Made by a program: the position numbers and the translations under genes. Positions 23,374 to 30,945 of a DNA stretch of 30,945 nucleotides are shown here, piece by piece. Origin of the DNA: Polaromonas sp. UBA5171 (GTDB lineage Bacteria > Pseudomonadota > Gammaproteobacteria > Burkholderiales > Burkholderiaceae_C); NCBI GenBank assembly GCA_002413395.1, contig DHWX01000023.1, positions 11,600 through 42,544 on the forward strand, in the 5' to 3' direction. How positions within the stretch are numbered: the first letter of the stretch is position 1; every line of letters starts with the position of its first letter. The notes beneath the pieces were generated by a model. It saw only the letters and a list, made by a program, of their open reading frames with translations, searched no databases and was not told the origin of the DNA.

Positions 23374-24212
23374 TGGCACATTCTCCAAATTCCCGGATAT
23401 CCAAAACAACAGACAGCCGAATCACTTTATTTCGGCCACCGCAACTGAGCTGGCGCTGGCTGCCCGTCTTTCGGCGCAACCTGCTGGTCTGGCGCAAGCT
23501 CGCCATCCCCAGCCTGGTCGGCAATATCGCCGAGCCGCTGATCACGCTGGTGGCCTTTGGCTACGGGCTGGGCGCGCTGGTCGGGCAGGTGACGCAGGGC
23601 GGCACCACCATGCCCTATATCCTGTTTTTGGCCAGTGGCTCAATTTGCATGAGCGCGATGAATGCCGCTTCGTTCGAGGCGCTGTACTCGGCGTTTTCGC
23701 GCATGCAGGTGCAGCGCACCTGGGATGGCATCATGAACGCACCGGTGCGGCTGGACGACGTGGTGCTTGCCGAAATGCTGTGGGCGGCCTTCAAGGCGCT
23801 TTTTACCAGCGTGGTGATTCTGGGCGTGATGCTGGCGCTGGGCATCAGCCACAGCCCGATGCTGTTGCTGGCATTGCCGCTGCTCGGGCTGGTGGGCATC
23901 GTGTTTTCCAGCATTGCGCTGATTTTCAACGCACTGGCCAAGGGCTATGATTTTTTCACCTATTACTTTTCGCTGTTCCTCACACCCACCATGTTTTTGA
24001 GTGGTGTATTTTTCCCGCGCGACCAGTTGCCGGGCGTGCTGCGGGTGATCTCCGATCTGCTGCCGCTGACTGCGGCGGTGCAATTGATACGCCCGCTGTT
24101 TCTCGGTCAGTGGCCGGACCAGGCCGCGCAGCATCTGGCGGTGCTGGTGGCGTATGCGGTCCTGGGGTTCTGGGTCGCACTGGTGCTCACGCGCCAACGC
24201 TTTCGCAACTGA
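23373..24212 (+). CDS. NodJ-like ABC-2 type permease
   Basis: This 279-residue permease begins with GTG. It has six membrane helices and the ABC-2 layout. NLLVWRKLAIPSLVGNIAEPLITLVAFGYGLG at the N-terminus and FLTPTMFLSGVFFPRDQLPGVLRVISDLLPLTAAVQLIRPL near the C-terminus match the NodJ family. A basic N-terminal tail of about 30 residues precedes the first domain. It is the membrane partner of the preceding ATPase. The exported molecule is probably a glycolipid-like or hydrophobic compound, but nothing nearby identifies it. Confidence 0.9.
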   Translation: MAHSPNSRISKTTDSRITLFRPPQLSWRWLPVFRRNLLVWRKLAIPSLVGNIAEPLITLVAFGYGLGALVGQVTQGGTTMPYILFLASGSICMSAMNAASFEALYSAFSRMQVQRTWDGIMNAPVRLDDVVLAEMLWAAFKALFTSVVILGVMLALGISHSPMLLLALPLLGLVGIVFSSIALIFNALAKGYDFFTYYFSLFLTPTMFLSGVFFPRDQLPGVLRVISDLLPLTAAVQLIRPLFLGQWPDQAAQHLAVLVAYAVLGFWVALVLTRQRFRN

Positions 24213-24283
24213 CGGCAGCGGCTGGCGTTAGCGTCGTTTGCTTAAAAAAATGCATTGGCCCAATAGGAACATGCGCAATGACC

Positions 24284-24883
24284 TCAAAGGTCGAAGAAAA
24301 CCGTTTCTTTCCCGTGCGGGCTGTCCTGCATGTGAATGTCGAATCGGTACAGCGGCCCAGCACCCGTCATTTCCCGTTTGGCAACCAGGGTGGCGCGCCG
24401 CTCGGCGGGCACGCTGTGCAACACCGCATCCTGGCTGTTGGCGGCAGCTTCGTCGTCAAAGTAAATTCGCGTGAAAACGTGCGCCAACAGGCCACGCTGG
24501 GTCACGCACACGTCGATAAAAGGCGCCTGGCCGGGTGCAGGCGTGCCCGGCTTGACGGTTTCGAACGCATAGTGGTTTTGCGGCAAGGTCCCGGTGCCGC
24601 AACGGCCAAAACCGCTAAAGCCTTTGGCCTCAGCGTCAGGCACTGACGTGACGCTCTGCCCGCTGGCATCAAGCTGGCTGATCTCGATCAGCGCGTCCAT
24701 CACGGTCTGGCCAGCGCCGTCATACACCTGCCCGGTGATGCGGATGTGCTCGCCTTGCGCGTGCGGCTGCGCCAGCACCGGGCTAAACAGGCTTTTCAGC
24801 TCGTAGCCGTACTGCGTTGGCGTGAGACCGTAGGCGAAATAGGGGCCTACCGTTTGCGAAGGGGTCTGTTTGAGTTTGCTCAT
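24284..24883 (-). CDS. pcaG: Protocatechuate 3,4-dioxygenase alpha subunit
   Basis: This 199-residue subunit starts with the typical TPSQTVGPYFAYGLTP and contains the beta-sandwich elements HIRITGQVYDGAG, FSGFGRCGTG and PFIDVCVTQRGLLAHVFTRIYF. The alpha subunit lacks the four iron ligands but forms the active-site pocket with the beta subunit. The enzyme splits the ring of protocatechuate between the two hydroxyls to 3-carboxy-cis,cis-muconate, the entry to the beta-ketoadipate pathway. It lies 15 nt after pcaH. Other pca genes are not in the window, which suggests a scattered pathway. Confidence 0.95.
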   Translation of the reverse strand: MSKLKQTPSQTVGPYFAYGLTPTQYGYELKSLFSPVLAQPHAQGEHIRITGQVYDGAGQTVMDALIEISQLDASGQSVTSVPDAEAKGFSGFGRCGTGTLPQNHYAFETVKPGTPAPGQAPFIDVCVTQRGLLAHVFTRIYFDDEAAANSQDAVLHSVPAERRATLVAKREMTGAGPLYRFDIHMQDSPHGKETVFFDL

Positions 24884-24898
24884 GACACGCGGCCTTGC

Positions 24899-25618
24899 CT
24901 ATTCAAATCGCGTGCCCAGCGGGCCGCGCAACACAATGTCAAACACATAGCCCAGCGCAAAGTCGGGCTCGGTCACCTCCAGGCTGAACCTGGACACCAT
25001 CAGTTCGCGCGCGTCTTCCGGCACGCCTTGGTAAATCGGGTCATACGCCAGCAGCGGATCGCCGGGGAAATACATCTGCGTCACCAGGCGGCTGGCAAAG
25101 TAGTCACCAAACAGTGAAAAGTGAATATGGTTGGGCCGCCAGGCATTCGGGTGGTTGCCCCACGGGTAGGCACCGGGCTTGACGCTCTTGAAGCTGTAGC
25201 GGCCCTGCCCGTCGGTCAGGCAACGGCCGGCGCCCGAAAAGTTGGGGTCCAGCGGCGCGTGGTGCTGATCGGCCTTGTGCACATAACGGCCGGCGGCATT
25301 GGCCTGCCACACCTCGACCAGCGTATGGCGCACCGGCTTGCCGTCTGCGTCGGTGACACGGCCGGTCACGATGATGCGTTCACCCAGCGGCTCGCCGTTT
25401 TTGATGGCGTTTCTTGTCAGGTCGTGATCGAGCGAGCCGAGTTGGTCGGCACCGTACACCGGGGCATGACGCCGCGCCAGCGCCTGCGCCATGGGCACCA
25501 GCGCGTGCCTCGGGCCACGCAGCAGCGTCGATTTATAGCCCGGAGACACAAGAGGTGGCTGGCTGCTCCAGTCGCGCGGGGCAAGCGTCACAGTGCCGGC
25601 TGGAAAATCTGCTTTCAT
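24899..25618 (-). CDS. pcaH: Protocatechuate 3,4-dioxygenase beta subunit
   Basis: This 239-residue subunit carries the non-haem iron site. Tyr112 (GRYVHKADQHH), Tyr151 (GAYPWGNHPN), His164 and His166 (RPNHIHFSLFG) are in the order of the known Tyr-Tyr-His-His ligand set. The ATG at 25618 is used; the frame also opens at a TTG one codon earlier. A GGAGA element sits just upstream. It forms the iron(III) enzyme with PcaG for intradiol cleavage of protocatechuate. The methyltransferase gene ends only 30 nt before its start on the same strand, so the three genes may share a transcript. Confidence 0.95.
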   Translation of the reverse strand: MKADFPAGTVTLAPRDWSSQPPLVSPGYKSTLLRGPRHALVPMAQALARRHAPVYGADQLGSLDHDLTRNAIKNGEPLGERIIVTGRVTDADGKPVRHTLVEVWQANAAGRYVHKADQHHAPLDPNFSGAGRCLTDGQGRYSFKSVKPGAYPWGNHPNAWRPNHIHFSLFGDYFASRLVTQMYFPGDPLLAYDPIYQGVPEDARELMVSRFSLEVTEPDFALGYVFDIVLRGPLGTRFE

Positions 25619-25648
25619 CAATGTCTCCGCAGGGAAGTGGCGATGCCG

Positions 25649-26602
25649 CTAGTTTATGAAGTTTGCCGGACTGGTGGTGAGCGACTGCTTTTCATGCAGC
25701 GCAAACCGCGCGGTCAATTCGTCCAGGCCCAGTTCCGCCAACACCTGCCGCAGACGCTCCTGCGCAGCGCGTTCTTTGGCCGGGTTCGGCGTTGCCGCGC
25801 GGCTGGCCAGAATGAGTTCGTTCTTCATTGAATGCTCCCAACCCACCAGTTCTGTGACCGTCACCTGGTAGCCGCTGGCCTCCAGTTGCAGACAGCGCAG
25901 CACGTTGGTGATCTGGCTGCCAAACTCGCGCGCGTGCAGCGGGTGCCGCCACAGTTCGGCCAGCGGGGTTTTGGCGCTTGAAAAGACCTTGTTTCTTTTC
26001 AACACGCCAGCCACCTCGGCCTGGCAGCAGGGCACCAGCACCATGTGGCGAGCCCGTTTGGCCAGACCAAAGGCAATGGCGTCATCGGTGGCGGTGTCGC
26101 AGGCATGCAGGGCCGTCACGATGTCCATGGTGGGCGGCAGATCTGCCGAGGCGGTGGCCTGCTGCACCGACAGATTCAGGAACGACATGCGCGCAAAGCC
26201 CAGGTGCGCGGCCAGCATGCGCGACTTTTCCACCAGTTCGGCCCGGGTCTCGATGCCGTAAACATGCCCTGCGGCTTTTTGTCCGTGGTGCGCCACATTG
26301 AAAAACAGATCGTAAAGAATGAAGCCCAGGTAGGACTTGCCGGCGCCGTGGTCGGCCAGGGTGAAACTCCGATCATTGGCGGACACTTCCTCAAGCAGTG
26401 GCGCGATGAACTGGTAGAGGTGATAGACCTGCTTGAGCTTGCGGCGAGTGTCCTGGTTGAGCCTGCCCTCGCGCGTGAGGATATGCAGCTCCTTGAGCAG
26501 CTCCATGGATTGACCCGGCCGAATCTCTTCGATGACCTGGGTGGCTGTGGCAGCGGCTTTGCGCGATGGCCTGACGGCGCGTGGTGGATGAAGGTTTTGC
26601 AT
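25649..26602 (-). CDS. SAM-dependent methyltransferase (Methyltransf_32-like)
   Basis: This 317-residue protein has a class I methyltransferase core. FTLADHGAGKSYLGFILYDLF is motif I with the DxGxGxG-like loop, and VYGIETRAELVEKSRMLA the ribose-binding acidic strand. TALHACDTATDDAI and MVLVPCCQAEV follow. The DHGAGKSYLGF and VPCCQ features fit the Methyltransf_32 group, whose bacterial substrates are poorly known; some relatives are thought to act on RNA. The ATG at 26602 has a strong GGAGGG upstream; an earlier in-frame start at 26647 is less likely. A helical N-terminal region of about 85 residues precedes the core. It lies directly upstream of pcaHG on the same strand. Confidence 0.8.
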   Translation of the reverse strand: MQNLHPPRAVRPSRKAAATATQVIEEIRPGQSMELLKELHILTREGRLNQDTRRKLKQVYHLYQFIAPLLEEVSANDRSFTLADHGAGKSYLGFILYDLFFNVAHHGQKAAGHVYGIETRAELVEKSRMLAAHLGFARMSFLNLSVQQATASADLPPTMDIVTALHACDTATDDAIAFGLAKRARHMVLVPCCQAEVAGVLKRNKVFSSAKTPLAELWRHPLHAREFGSQITNVLRCLQLEASGYQVTVTELVGWEHSMKNELILASRAATPNPAKERAAQERLRQVLAELGLDELTARFALHEKQSLTTSPANFIN

Positions 26603-26681
26603 GACCCTCCAGTCTAGCGTTATGCCACCTTTTTGAAGTTGCGGCATTACAAAGGCCTGACCATGTCGGTGCTTGATTCAT

Positions 26682-26702
26682 ATTGTGCACAATTTAATTG
26701 TG
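26682..26702. promoter_or_regulatory. OhrR-type operator
   Basis: ATTGTGCACAAT (26682-26693) and CACAATT-T-AATTGTG (26688-26702) are two overlapping perfect palindromes. OhrR repressors bind such CAATT/AATTG palindromes upstream of ohr. It lies 43 nt before the start of the ohr remnant, so the gene's control region survived although the gene is deleted internally. The divergent methyltransferase gene could also be affected. Confidence 0.65.
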
Positions 26703-26744
26703 CTACTCCGCTTCAGTGCCGGGGCATTCTTCAAAGGCAACACC

Positions 26745-26897
26745 ATGACCACCAAACTCGACAAAGTGCTTTACACCGCCCACGCCCACACCACCGGTGG
26801 CCGCGATGGCCAGTCCAAAACCGATGACGGCCGCCTCAGCGTCACCCTGAGTTCGCCCGGCGGCAATATTGAGGTGACGATCACACTGAAGGGATGA
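26745..26897 (+). pseudogene. ohr: Internally deleted ohr (organic hydroperoxide resistance) remnant
   Basis: The 50-residue frame begins MTTKLDKVLYTAHAHTTGGR and continues DGRLSVTLSSPGG, the N-terminus of Ohr proteins (KVLYTAxxxTTGGRDG, DGxLxVKLSSP). It then jumps directly to NIEVTITLKG, which resembles the last strand of Ohr (TRGNIDVxLxV). About 90 residues with both catalytic cysteines are missing, so it cannot reduce peroxides. The reading frame is kept across the junction, probably through a short GGC/GG match. A small functional protein is possible but unlikely. An OhrR-type operator upstream and a hairpin downstream remain intact. Confidence 0.75.
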
Positions 26898-26904
26898 TCC
26901 GCGT

Positions 26905-26921
26905 GCCGGGCCGCTCCCGGC
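26905..26921 (+). terminator. Hairpin downstream of the ohr remnant
   Basis: GCCGGG and CCCGGC form a perfect 6-bp GC stem with a 5-nt loop, 8 nt after the stop of the ohr remnant. Only a short TTT follows, so it is an imperfect intrinsic terminator. Confidence 0.5.
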
Positions 26922-27043
26922 GCTTTGCATGCATTACCTTGAATGCTATATTTTAAATAGCCTCTTAAGCCCTGTTTTTGTAGGCCAACAGCACTTTTCG
27001 TTTAGTATTTGAAGTTCCCCCCGGATTGCCACGACAATAGGGC

Positions 27044-28093
27044 ATGACTGACAAACGCCCGGCCGCAGCGGCCCCCGATGCGGTGCATGCCTACGAAAAA
27101 CTCACCCCTGATGTGGTGCTTGATGCGCTGGCCAGCGTAGGCCTGACGGGTGATGGCCGCCTGATGGCGCTGTCAAGCTACGAAAACCGGGTGTACCAGG
27201 TCCATCTGGAAAGCCCCGTGGGCAGCGAGGAGCTGGCTGGCGACGTGGTAGTTGCCAAGTTTTACCGGCCGGGGCGCTGGAGCGATGCCCAGATTATTGA
27301 AGAACACACCTTTACCGCCGAGCTGATGGCGGCCGAAATCCCGGTGGTGGGTGCGCTGGAGCTCAATGGCTCGACCCTGAATCATTTCAGCGGCTTCAGT
27401 TTCAGCGTCTCGCCCAGCCGCGGCGGGCGGCGGCCCGAGCTGGACGACCCCGGCGTACTGGAGTGGATAGGCCGCTTCCTGGCGCGCATCCACACCGTGG
27501 GCAGTGCCCGGCCCTTTACCCACCGCCCGGCGCTCAACCTGAAAACCTTTGGCTTGGCTTCACGCGACGTCCTGCTGGCGGGTGACTATTTGCCGCTGGA
27601 CATGGAATCGCGTTGGTGCAAGGCTTTTGAAGAAGCGATGGCGGTGGCGCAAGCCGTGTTTGAAAGCGTCGGCGATGTCCGGCAGCTTCGGCTGCATGGC
27701 GACTGCCACCCAGGCAATATTTTGTGGACGCCCGAGGGCTTGCCGCTGGCAGGGCCGCATTTTGTGGACCTGGATGACGCGAGAAGCGGCCCGGCAATGC
27801 AGGACTTGTGGATGCTGCTGTCTGGCGAACGCGCGCAGTGCACCCGTCAACTGGGCGCGCTGGTTGATGGCTACGAGGAATTTCGGGAGTTTGACCGGCG
27901 CGAGCTGACGCTGATTGAGCCGCTGCGCACGCTGCGTCTGGTGCACTACAGCGCCTGGCTGGCACAGCGCTGGCACGACCCGATTTTTCCGATCAACTTC
28001 CCGTGGTTTGGGTCAAGCGACTACTGGAAAGGCCAGGTCGATATGCTGGTGGAGCAGACCGAGGCGATGCAGGCCGCGCCGCTGATGTGCTAG
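27044..28093 (+). CDS. srkA: Stress response kinase A (YihE/SrkA family)
   Basis: This 349-residue protein has the aminoglycoside-phosphotransferase-like kinase fold. SYENRVYQVHLE is the nucleotide loop, VVAKFYRPGRWSDAQIIEEH holds the ATP-binding lysine, LHGDCHPGNILW (His218 to Asn225) is the catalytic loop, and HFVDLDDARSGPAMQDLWMLL the metal-binding segment. All are typical of SrkA. SrkA is a Ser/Thr kinase of envelope and oxidative stress that is reported to counteract death pathways in E. coli. In E. coli it is followed by dsbA; that is not the case here. Length is slightly above the usual 328. The 146-nt upstream gap holds an AT-rich stretch (TATATTTTAAAT) that may contain the promoter. 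Confidence 0.92.
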   Translation: MTDKRPAAAAPDAVHAYEKLTPDVVLDALASVGLTGDGRLMALSSYENRVYQVHLESPVGSEELAGDVVVAKFYRPGRWSDAQIIEEHTFTAELMAAEIPVVGALELNGSTLNHFSGFSFSVSPSRGGRRPELDDPGVLEWIGRFLARIHTVGSARPFTHRPALNLKTFGLASRDVLLAGDYLPLDMESRWCKAFEEAMAVAQAVFESVGDVRQLRLHGDCHPGNILWTPEGLPLAGPHFVDLDDARSGPAMQDLWMLLSGERAQCTRQLGALVDGYEEFREFDRRELTLIEPLRTLRLVHYSAWLAQRWHDPIFPINFPWFGSSDYWKGQVDMLVEQTEAMQAAPLMC

Positions 28094-28111
28094 CCTGTCA
28101 AACGCCATTGA

Positions 28112-28151
28112 ATCTATAGCTGCCAGTGCAAACCAGGCCACAGTTTGCAGC
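28112..28151. repeat. Intergenic hairpin repeat resembling a Comamonadaceae dispersed element
   Basis: The segment with ATCTATAGCTGCCAGTGC folds through GCAAAC (28128-28133) and GTTTGC (28143-28148) with a 9-nt loop, with GCTG/CAGC sequences outside. From memory, ATAGCTGC(C/T)AG-type hairpins recur between genes in Acidovorax, Polaromonas and relatives. Only one copy is clear in this window, so the dispersed character cannot be shown here. It may also act as a terminator for srkA. Confidence 0.45.
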
Positions 28152-28232
28152 GTCCTCAACCCTGAAAAGCATCCATTTTTCTCACCCGGCCGGTTCTCCG
28201 CGCTCCTGCGGTGACCGAGCCGCCATCCACTT

Positions 28233-29456
28233 ATGCAACGTCATTGGCCACCCTTTGCCTGGGTTTGTTATGCAATGTGTGTCGGCGTCATGGGCACCGC
28301 CCTGGCCAGCCCGCTCTACCCGCTCTATCAGGCGCTCTGGCAGCTTCAGTCCAGCAGCATCACGGCGATTTTTGTGGCCTACATGCTGGGGGTATTGGCC
28401 AGCCTGCTGTTTTTGGGCCGGCTGACCAACCGTTTTGGCTTCTTGCCCGTCCTGCGCAGCGGGCTGATCCTCGTGACCCTGGGCGTCCTGCTCTCGGCGC
28501 TGGCCTGGAATGTGGCCTCGTTTGTGCTGAGCCGCATTGCCATAGGAGTGGCCTCGGGCCTGATCACCACCTCGTCCACGATCGGGCTGACGCAGTTGAA
28601 CCGTGGCGCAGATCCCCGACGGACTTCCCTGATCACGACCTGCGTGATGTCCCTGGGCTTTGGCCTGGGACCTGTGGTGGGAGGCCTGGTCGCGCAATTT
28701 GCGCCGGCGCCGCTGCTCAGTGCCTACCTGCCTACCCTGTTCATGAGCCTGCTGGCCATTTACGCGCTATTTCAAGTCAATGTCCCGCCCCGTGCCGTCC
28801 AGCACAGCGAAACCCGGGTGCGTACCCCGGCGGACATCAGTTTGCTGCCGCGTATCACGCTGCCGCCCCGGGCGCTGCGCCGGCCATTCTGGATCGGCTG
28901 CATGGGCGCTTTTAGCGCTTTTGGCGTCTTCAGTTTGTATGCCGCGCTGGCGCCCACGTTCATGCAACACATCGTGCCCTGGCATGGCCCGGCCATCAGC
29001 GGGTTCTCGATTGGGGTGATCCTGTTTTTATCGACGGCCTTCCAGTTGCTGGCGCGCCGCTTCAGCACCAAGACCAGCATGGTGATGGGCCTGCTGGGTT
29101 TATCGGCCTGCAACCTGCTGCTGATTCTGACCAGCTATACCGGTGCGGTGACACTGTTTGTGCTGAGCGTCCTGGTCACGGGCTTTGGCCACGGCGTGAT
29201 GAGCATGGCGGGCATGTCCATCGTAAATAAAGTCGCCACCCATGAGCAGCGTGCGGGTCTGCTGTCGTCCTACATGATCGTGGGTTATGTGGGCACCATC
29301 GTGCCGATTCTGGGCGTCGGCTGGCTGGCTGATCACGTCGGCCTGACCACTGCCATCGTCAGTTTTTGCACCGCCATGGCGCTACTCACAGCGGGCCTGG
29401 CCTATGCGGCTAAAAATACGCCGGTGATCACGCCAACGGGCAAGCCGGCGCGTTGA
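28233..29456 (+). CDS. MFS transporter
   Basis: This 407-residue protein has twelve hydrophobic helices in two halves of six. The motif between helices 2 and 3 (LGRLTNRFGFLPVLRSG) is a variant of the MFS A motif. The central loop spans about residues 185-220 (NVPPRAVQHSETRVRTPADI). VASGLITTSSTIGL lies in helix 5 and GFGLGPVVGGLVAQF precedes the loop. The layout resembles small drug or metabolite exporters, but substrate cannot be assigned. The ATG at 28233 directly precedes the first helix; no strong Shine-Dalgarno sequence is present. It stands alone, followed by the oppositely oriented ycbK-like gene. Confidence 0.85.
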   Translation: MQRHWPPFAWVCYAMCVGVMGTALASPLYPLYQALWQLQSSSITAIFVAYMLGVLASLLFLGRLTNRFGFLPVLRSGLILVTLGVLLSALAWNVASFVLSRIAIGVASGLITTSSTIGLTQLNRGADPRRTSLITTCVMSLGFGLGPVVGGLVAQFAPAPLLSAYLPTLFMSLLAIYALFQVNVPPRAVQHSETRVRTPADISLLPRITLPPRALRRPFWIGCMGAFSAFGVFSLYAALAPTFMQHIVPWHGPAISGFSIGVILFLSTAFQLLARRFSTKTSMVMGLLGLSACNLLLILTSYTGAVTLFVLSVLVTGFGHGVMSMAGMSIVNKVATHEQRAGLLSSYMIVGYVGTIVPILGVGWLADHVGLTTAIVSFCTAMALLTAGLAYAAKNTPVITPTGKPAR

Positions 29457-29532
29457 TGGGCGGTTAAAAAGCCGAAAGCGGTCGCTCGCTTCGCTAGCGT
29501 CAGACAGTTCCACCCCTGCCGCGTCCACCCGC

Positions 29533-30093
29533 TCACCAATTGCGCACGCGGCCCGTATCAATATGCACAAACTGTTCGCGCGGGTAAAAACCCACACCGC
29601 CCGCGCGCAGCGACAGCGCCGCTTCATGCAGGTCGGCCAGCGGCACACCGGGCAGGCGCACGTCGATCGCGCGGCCTTCCATGTGCAGGCTGTGCTTGGC
29701 CACGCCACCGCTGCGGGTCTGGCGCAGGTAGCTGTTGGTGGCGGGGCAACGGTAACCCGAGATCACCTCAAACGAGCCCTGGCTGCCAAGCACCTGCTGC
29801 ACGCGGTGCAGCAAATCGAATACCTGCGGGTCAATTACCCCGATGTCGCCGGTGTAGTGGTCGCGCAGGAAATGGTTCAGCCAGCCCAGCGCCTCGGGAA
29901 CGTAGCGCTCGCCGTTGGCATACACAAGGTCGATTTTCTCGTGGGTATGGGTATTGACCATCGCCAGTGCGCGTGCGTCCGGCACCGAGGCCAGGGCGGC
30001 TGGCGCCGCCAGTGCCGGTACGGCGGTGGCCACCGCGAGTCGTGCCGTGTGGTGCAGAAAGCGGCGGCGGGCCAGGGTGAAAGGGTCGATCAT
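29533..30093 (-). CDS. ycbK: Periplasmic murein endopeptidase of the MepK/YcbK (DUF882, peptidase M15) family
   Basis: This 186-residue protein has a Tat-type signal (ARRRFLHHTARLAVATAVPALAAPAALA). Family marks are the THEKIDLVYANG start of DUF882, FEVISGYRCPATNSYLR, SLHMEGRAIDVRLPG with the zinc ligands His and Asp, and EQFVHIDTGRVRNW with the last His. In E. coli MepK cuts meso-DAP cross-links made by L,D-transpeptidases during wall growth. It is encoded 3 nt after the L,D-transpeptidase gene on the same strand, the same order as ycbB-ycbK in E. coli, which supports a joint role in 3-3 cross-link turnover. Confidence 0.93.
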   Translation of the reverse strand: MIDPFTLARRRFLHHTARLAVATAVPALAAPAALASVPDARALAMVNTHTHEKIDLVYANGERYVPEALGWLNHFLRDHYTGDIGVIDPQVFDLLHRVQQVLGSQGSFEVISGYRCPATNSYLRQTRSGGVAKHSLHMEGRAIDVRLPGVPLADLHEAALSLRAGGVGFYPREQFVHIDTGRVRNW

Positions 30094-30096
30094 GGT

Positions 30097-30945
30097 TTAT
30101 CCCTTGATGGAAGGCGGATTTCGTGAGTGCTGGCGCAAGGCGGCGTCCAGCAGGCGGTCGAGCCCATAGATGTCTTCAAAAAAGTAGGTTCGACCCTCTT
30201 TTACCAGCGCAGTTCCGTAAGCGATCAGCACGGGCACCGGTTCGGCCAGCCGCAGCGTGGCGGATTCACCCCGGCTCATGGCCTGGCGGATGCGGTCTTC
30301 GGTCCACTCCGGCATGCCCTTGAGCACGAATTTTGCCAGCGCCACCGGCTGCTCGACGCGGATGCAGCCGTGGCTGAAGTCGCGCCGGTCGCGCTCGAAC
30401 AGCTGGGTGGCCGGCGTGTGGTGCAGGTAGATGTTGTCGTGGTTGGGAAACACGAATTTGATGTTGCCCAGTGCGTTTTTGGGCCCCGGCCGCTGGCGGA
30501 TGCGCCATTGACCGGCCAGCACAGCGTCCAGCCGCGCCGCCGTGAGCAGCCGGTCCACGCGGCCGTCGGCGGACACGAATTCCAGACCCTCCCGCTCGAA
30601 ATAGCCTGGGTCACGCCGCAGCCGGGGCACGGTTTCGGCGCGGGCGATGGAAAGCGGCACGTTCCAGTAGGGGCTGAACTCGATGAAACGCATGTTTTCA
30701 TCGAACAGCGGGGTACGCTTGTCCAGCGCCTTGCCGACGACGACTTTCATCTCTTCCTGGACCGTGATGCGGCCGTCCTGCACTTCGTAGGCGCGGAGCA
30801 TGAACTCCGGGATGTTGATGACAATCATGCGCGGCCCCTCCATCAGTGGGGTCCAGCGCAGGCGCTCAAGCGCCAGCTCGATCTGCCGCACGCGGGCAGC
30901 GGGTGTCACCTGCAGTTGCGTCAGCGTGGTTTGGCCGATCACACC
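30097..30945 (-). CDS. ycbB: L,D-transpeptidase of the YcbB/LdtD family, C-terminal part
   Basis: The frame is open to the window edge, so the N-terminal part (signal, peptidoglycan-binding region) is missing. The visible 282 residues contain the end of the substrate region (QIELALERLRW) and the YkuD catalytic domain (MIVINIPEFMLRAYE, MKVVVGKALDKRTPLF). The active site is in HDNIYLHHTP and FERDRRDFSHGCIRVEQP, with the catalytic Cys in SHGCIRV. It forms 3-3 cross-links between DAP residues of peptidoglycan in the periplasm. It is followed 3 nt later by the endopeptidase gene. Identification as LdtD-like rather than a short Ldt rests on the long insertion before the SHGC motif. Confidence 0.92.
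   Translation of the reverse strand, partial: GVIGQTTLTQLQVTPAARVRQIELALERLRWTPLMEGPRMIVINIPEFMLRAYEVQDGRITVQEEMKVVVGKALDKRTPLFDENMRFIEFSPYWNVPLSIARAETVPRLRRDPGYFEREGLEFVSADGRVDRLLTAARLDAVLAGQWRIRQRPGPKNALGNIKFVFPNHDNIYLHHTPATQLFERDRRDFSHGCIRVEQPVALAKFVLKGMPEWTEDRIRQAMSRGESATLRLAEPVPVLIAYGTALVKEGRTYFFEDIYGLDRLLDAALRQHSRNPPSIKG

Noticed and set aside
24110..25831. Long plus-strand ORFs opposite pcaG, pcaH and the methyltransferase gene
   Set aside because: They are antisense shadows of well-recognised genes in high-GC sequence.
29457..29532. Terminator between the MFS and ycbK genes
   Set aside because: Only a short CGCTAGCG palindrome is present, with no convincing stem followed by a T run on either strand.

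Overview
The window looks like chromosome of a betaproteobacterium of the order Burkholderiales, most likely Comamonadaceae (Polaromonas/Rhodoferax-like). This is inferred from the high-GC coding style, the gene families (sigZ, Acr3-type ars operon, NodI/NodJ-like ABC pair, pcaHG, srkA, ycbB-ycbK) and a short hairpin repeat near 28.1 kb that resembles intergenic repeats I remember from that family. No tRNA, rRNA, CRISPR array or complete insertion sequence was seen.

Layout. 1-2316: end of a MacB-type permease gene, then sigZ, a DUF318/ArsP-type permease and a small CxxC thioredoxin-fold protein. 2417-9538: a compact run of co-directional genes: a 31-residue leader ORF, an unknown membrane-anchored protein, a YafJ-type class II glutamine amidotransferase, an ATP-grasp-like protein, a P-type cation ATPase and a CDF metal exporter. 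Three junctions have ATGA overlaps. This is probably one cation-handling operon with an unexplained enzyme pair in it. 9615-12498: an OmpR/EnvZ-type two-component pair, divergent from a Spy/CpxP-like periplasmic protein. 12629-14464: an asparagine-synthetase-like N-acetylglutaminylglutamine amidotransferase without its usual partners in view.

14640-20355 is an accessory island with visibly lower GC and different codon use. It has two convergent modules. The rightward one is an SMC/OLD-like ATPase with a C-terminal TOPRIM-like domain, 17 nt upstream of a D12-class adenine DNA methyltransferase. The leftward one is an AbiJ-like abortive-infection protein followed 6 nt later by a small HNH nuclease. 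The leftward pair has the architecture of an integron gene cassette: an attC-like folded site (18307-18380) starts 6 nt after the HNH stop, and a GTTAGGC core lies just before the AbiJ-like start codon. That core is preceded by a 20-residue ORF with a perfect Shine-Dalgarno sequence, resembling ORF-11 of the class 1 integron attI site. No integrase gene is visible. The island ends in a truncated HNH gene that runs into the 3' end of arsC.

20356-30945: arsR-acr3-arsC (leftward); a NodI/NodJ-like ABC exporter; a SAM-dependent methyltransferase gene closely followed by pcaH and pcaG; a remnant of ohr that kept its operator and both protein ends but lost its middle; the kinase gene srkA; an MFS transporter; and the cell-wall pair ycbB (partial) and ycbK.

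The strongest candidates for undescribed biology are the ATPase-TOPRIM/methyltransferase pair, the integron-cassette-borne AbiJ/HNH pair, and the amidotransferase/ATP-grasp pair embedded in a cation-transport operon.
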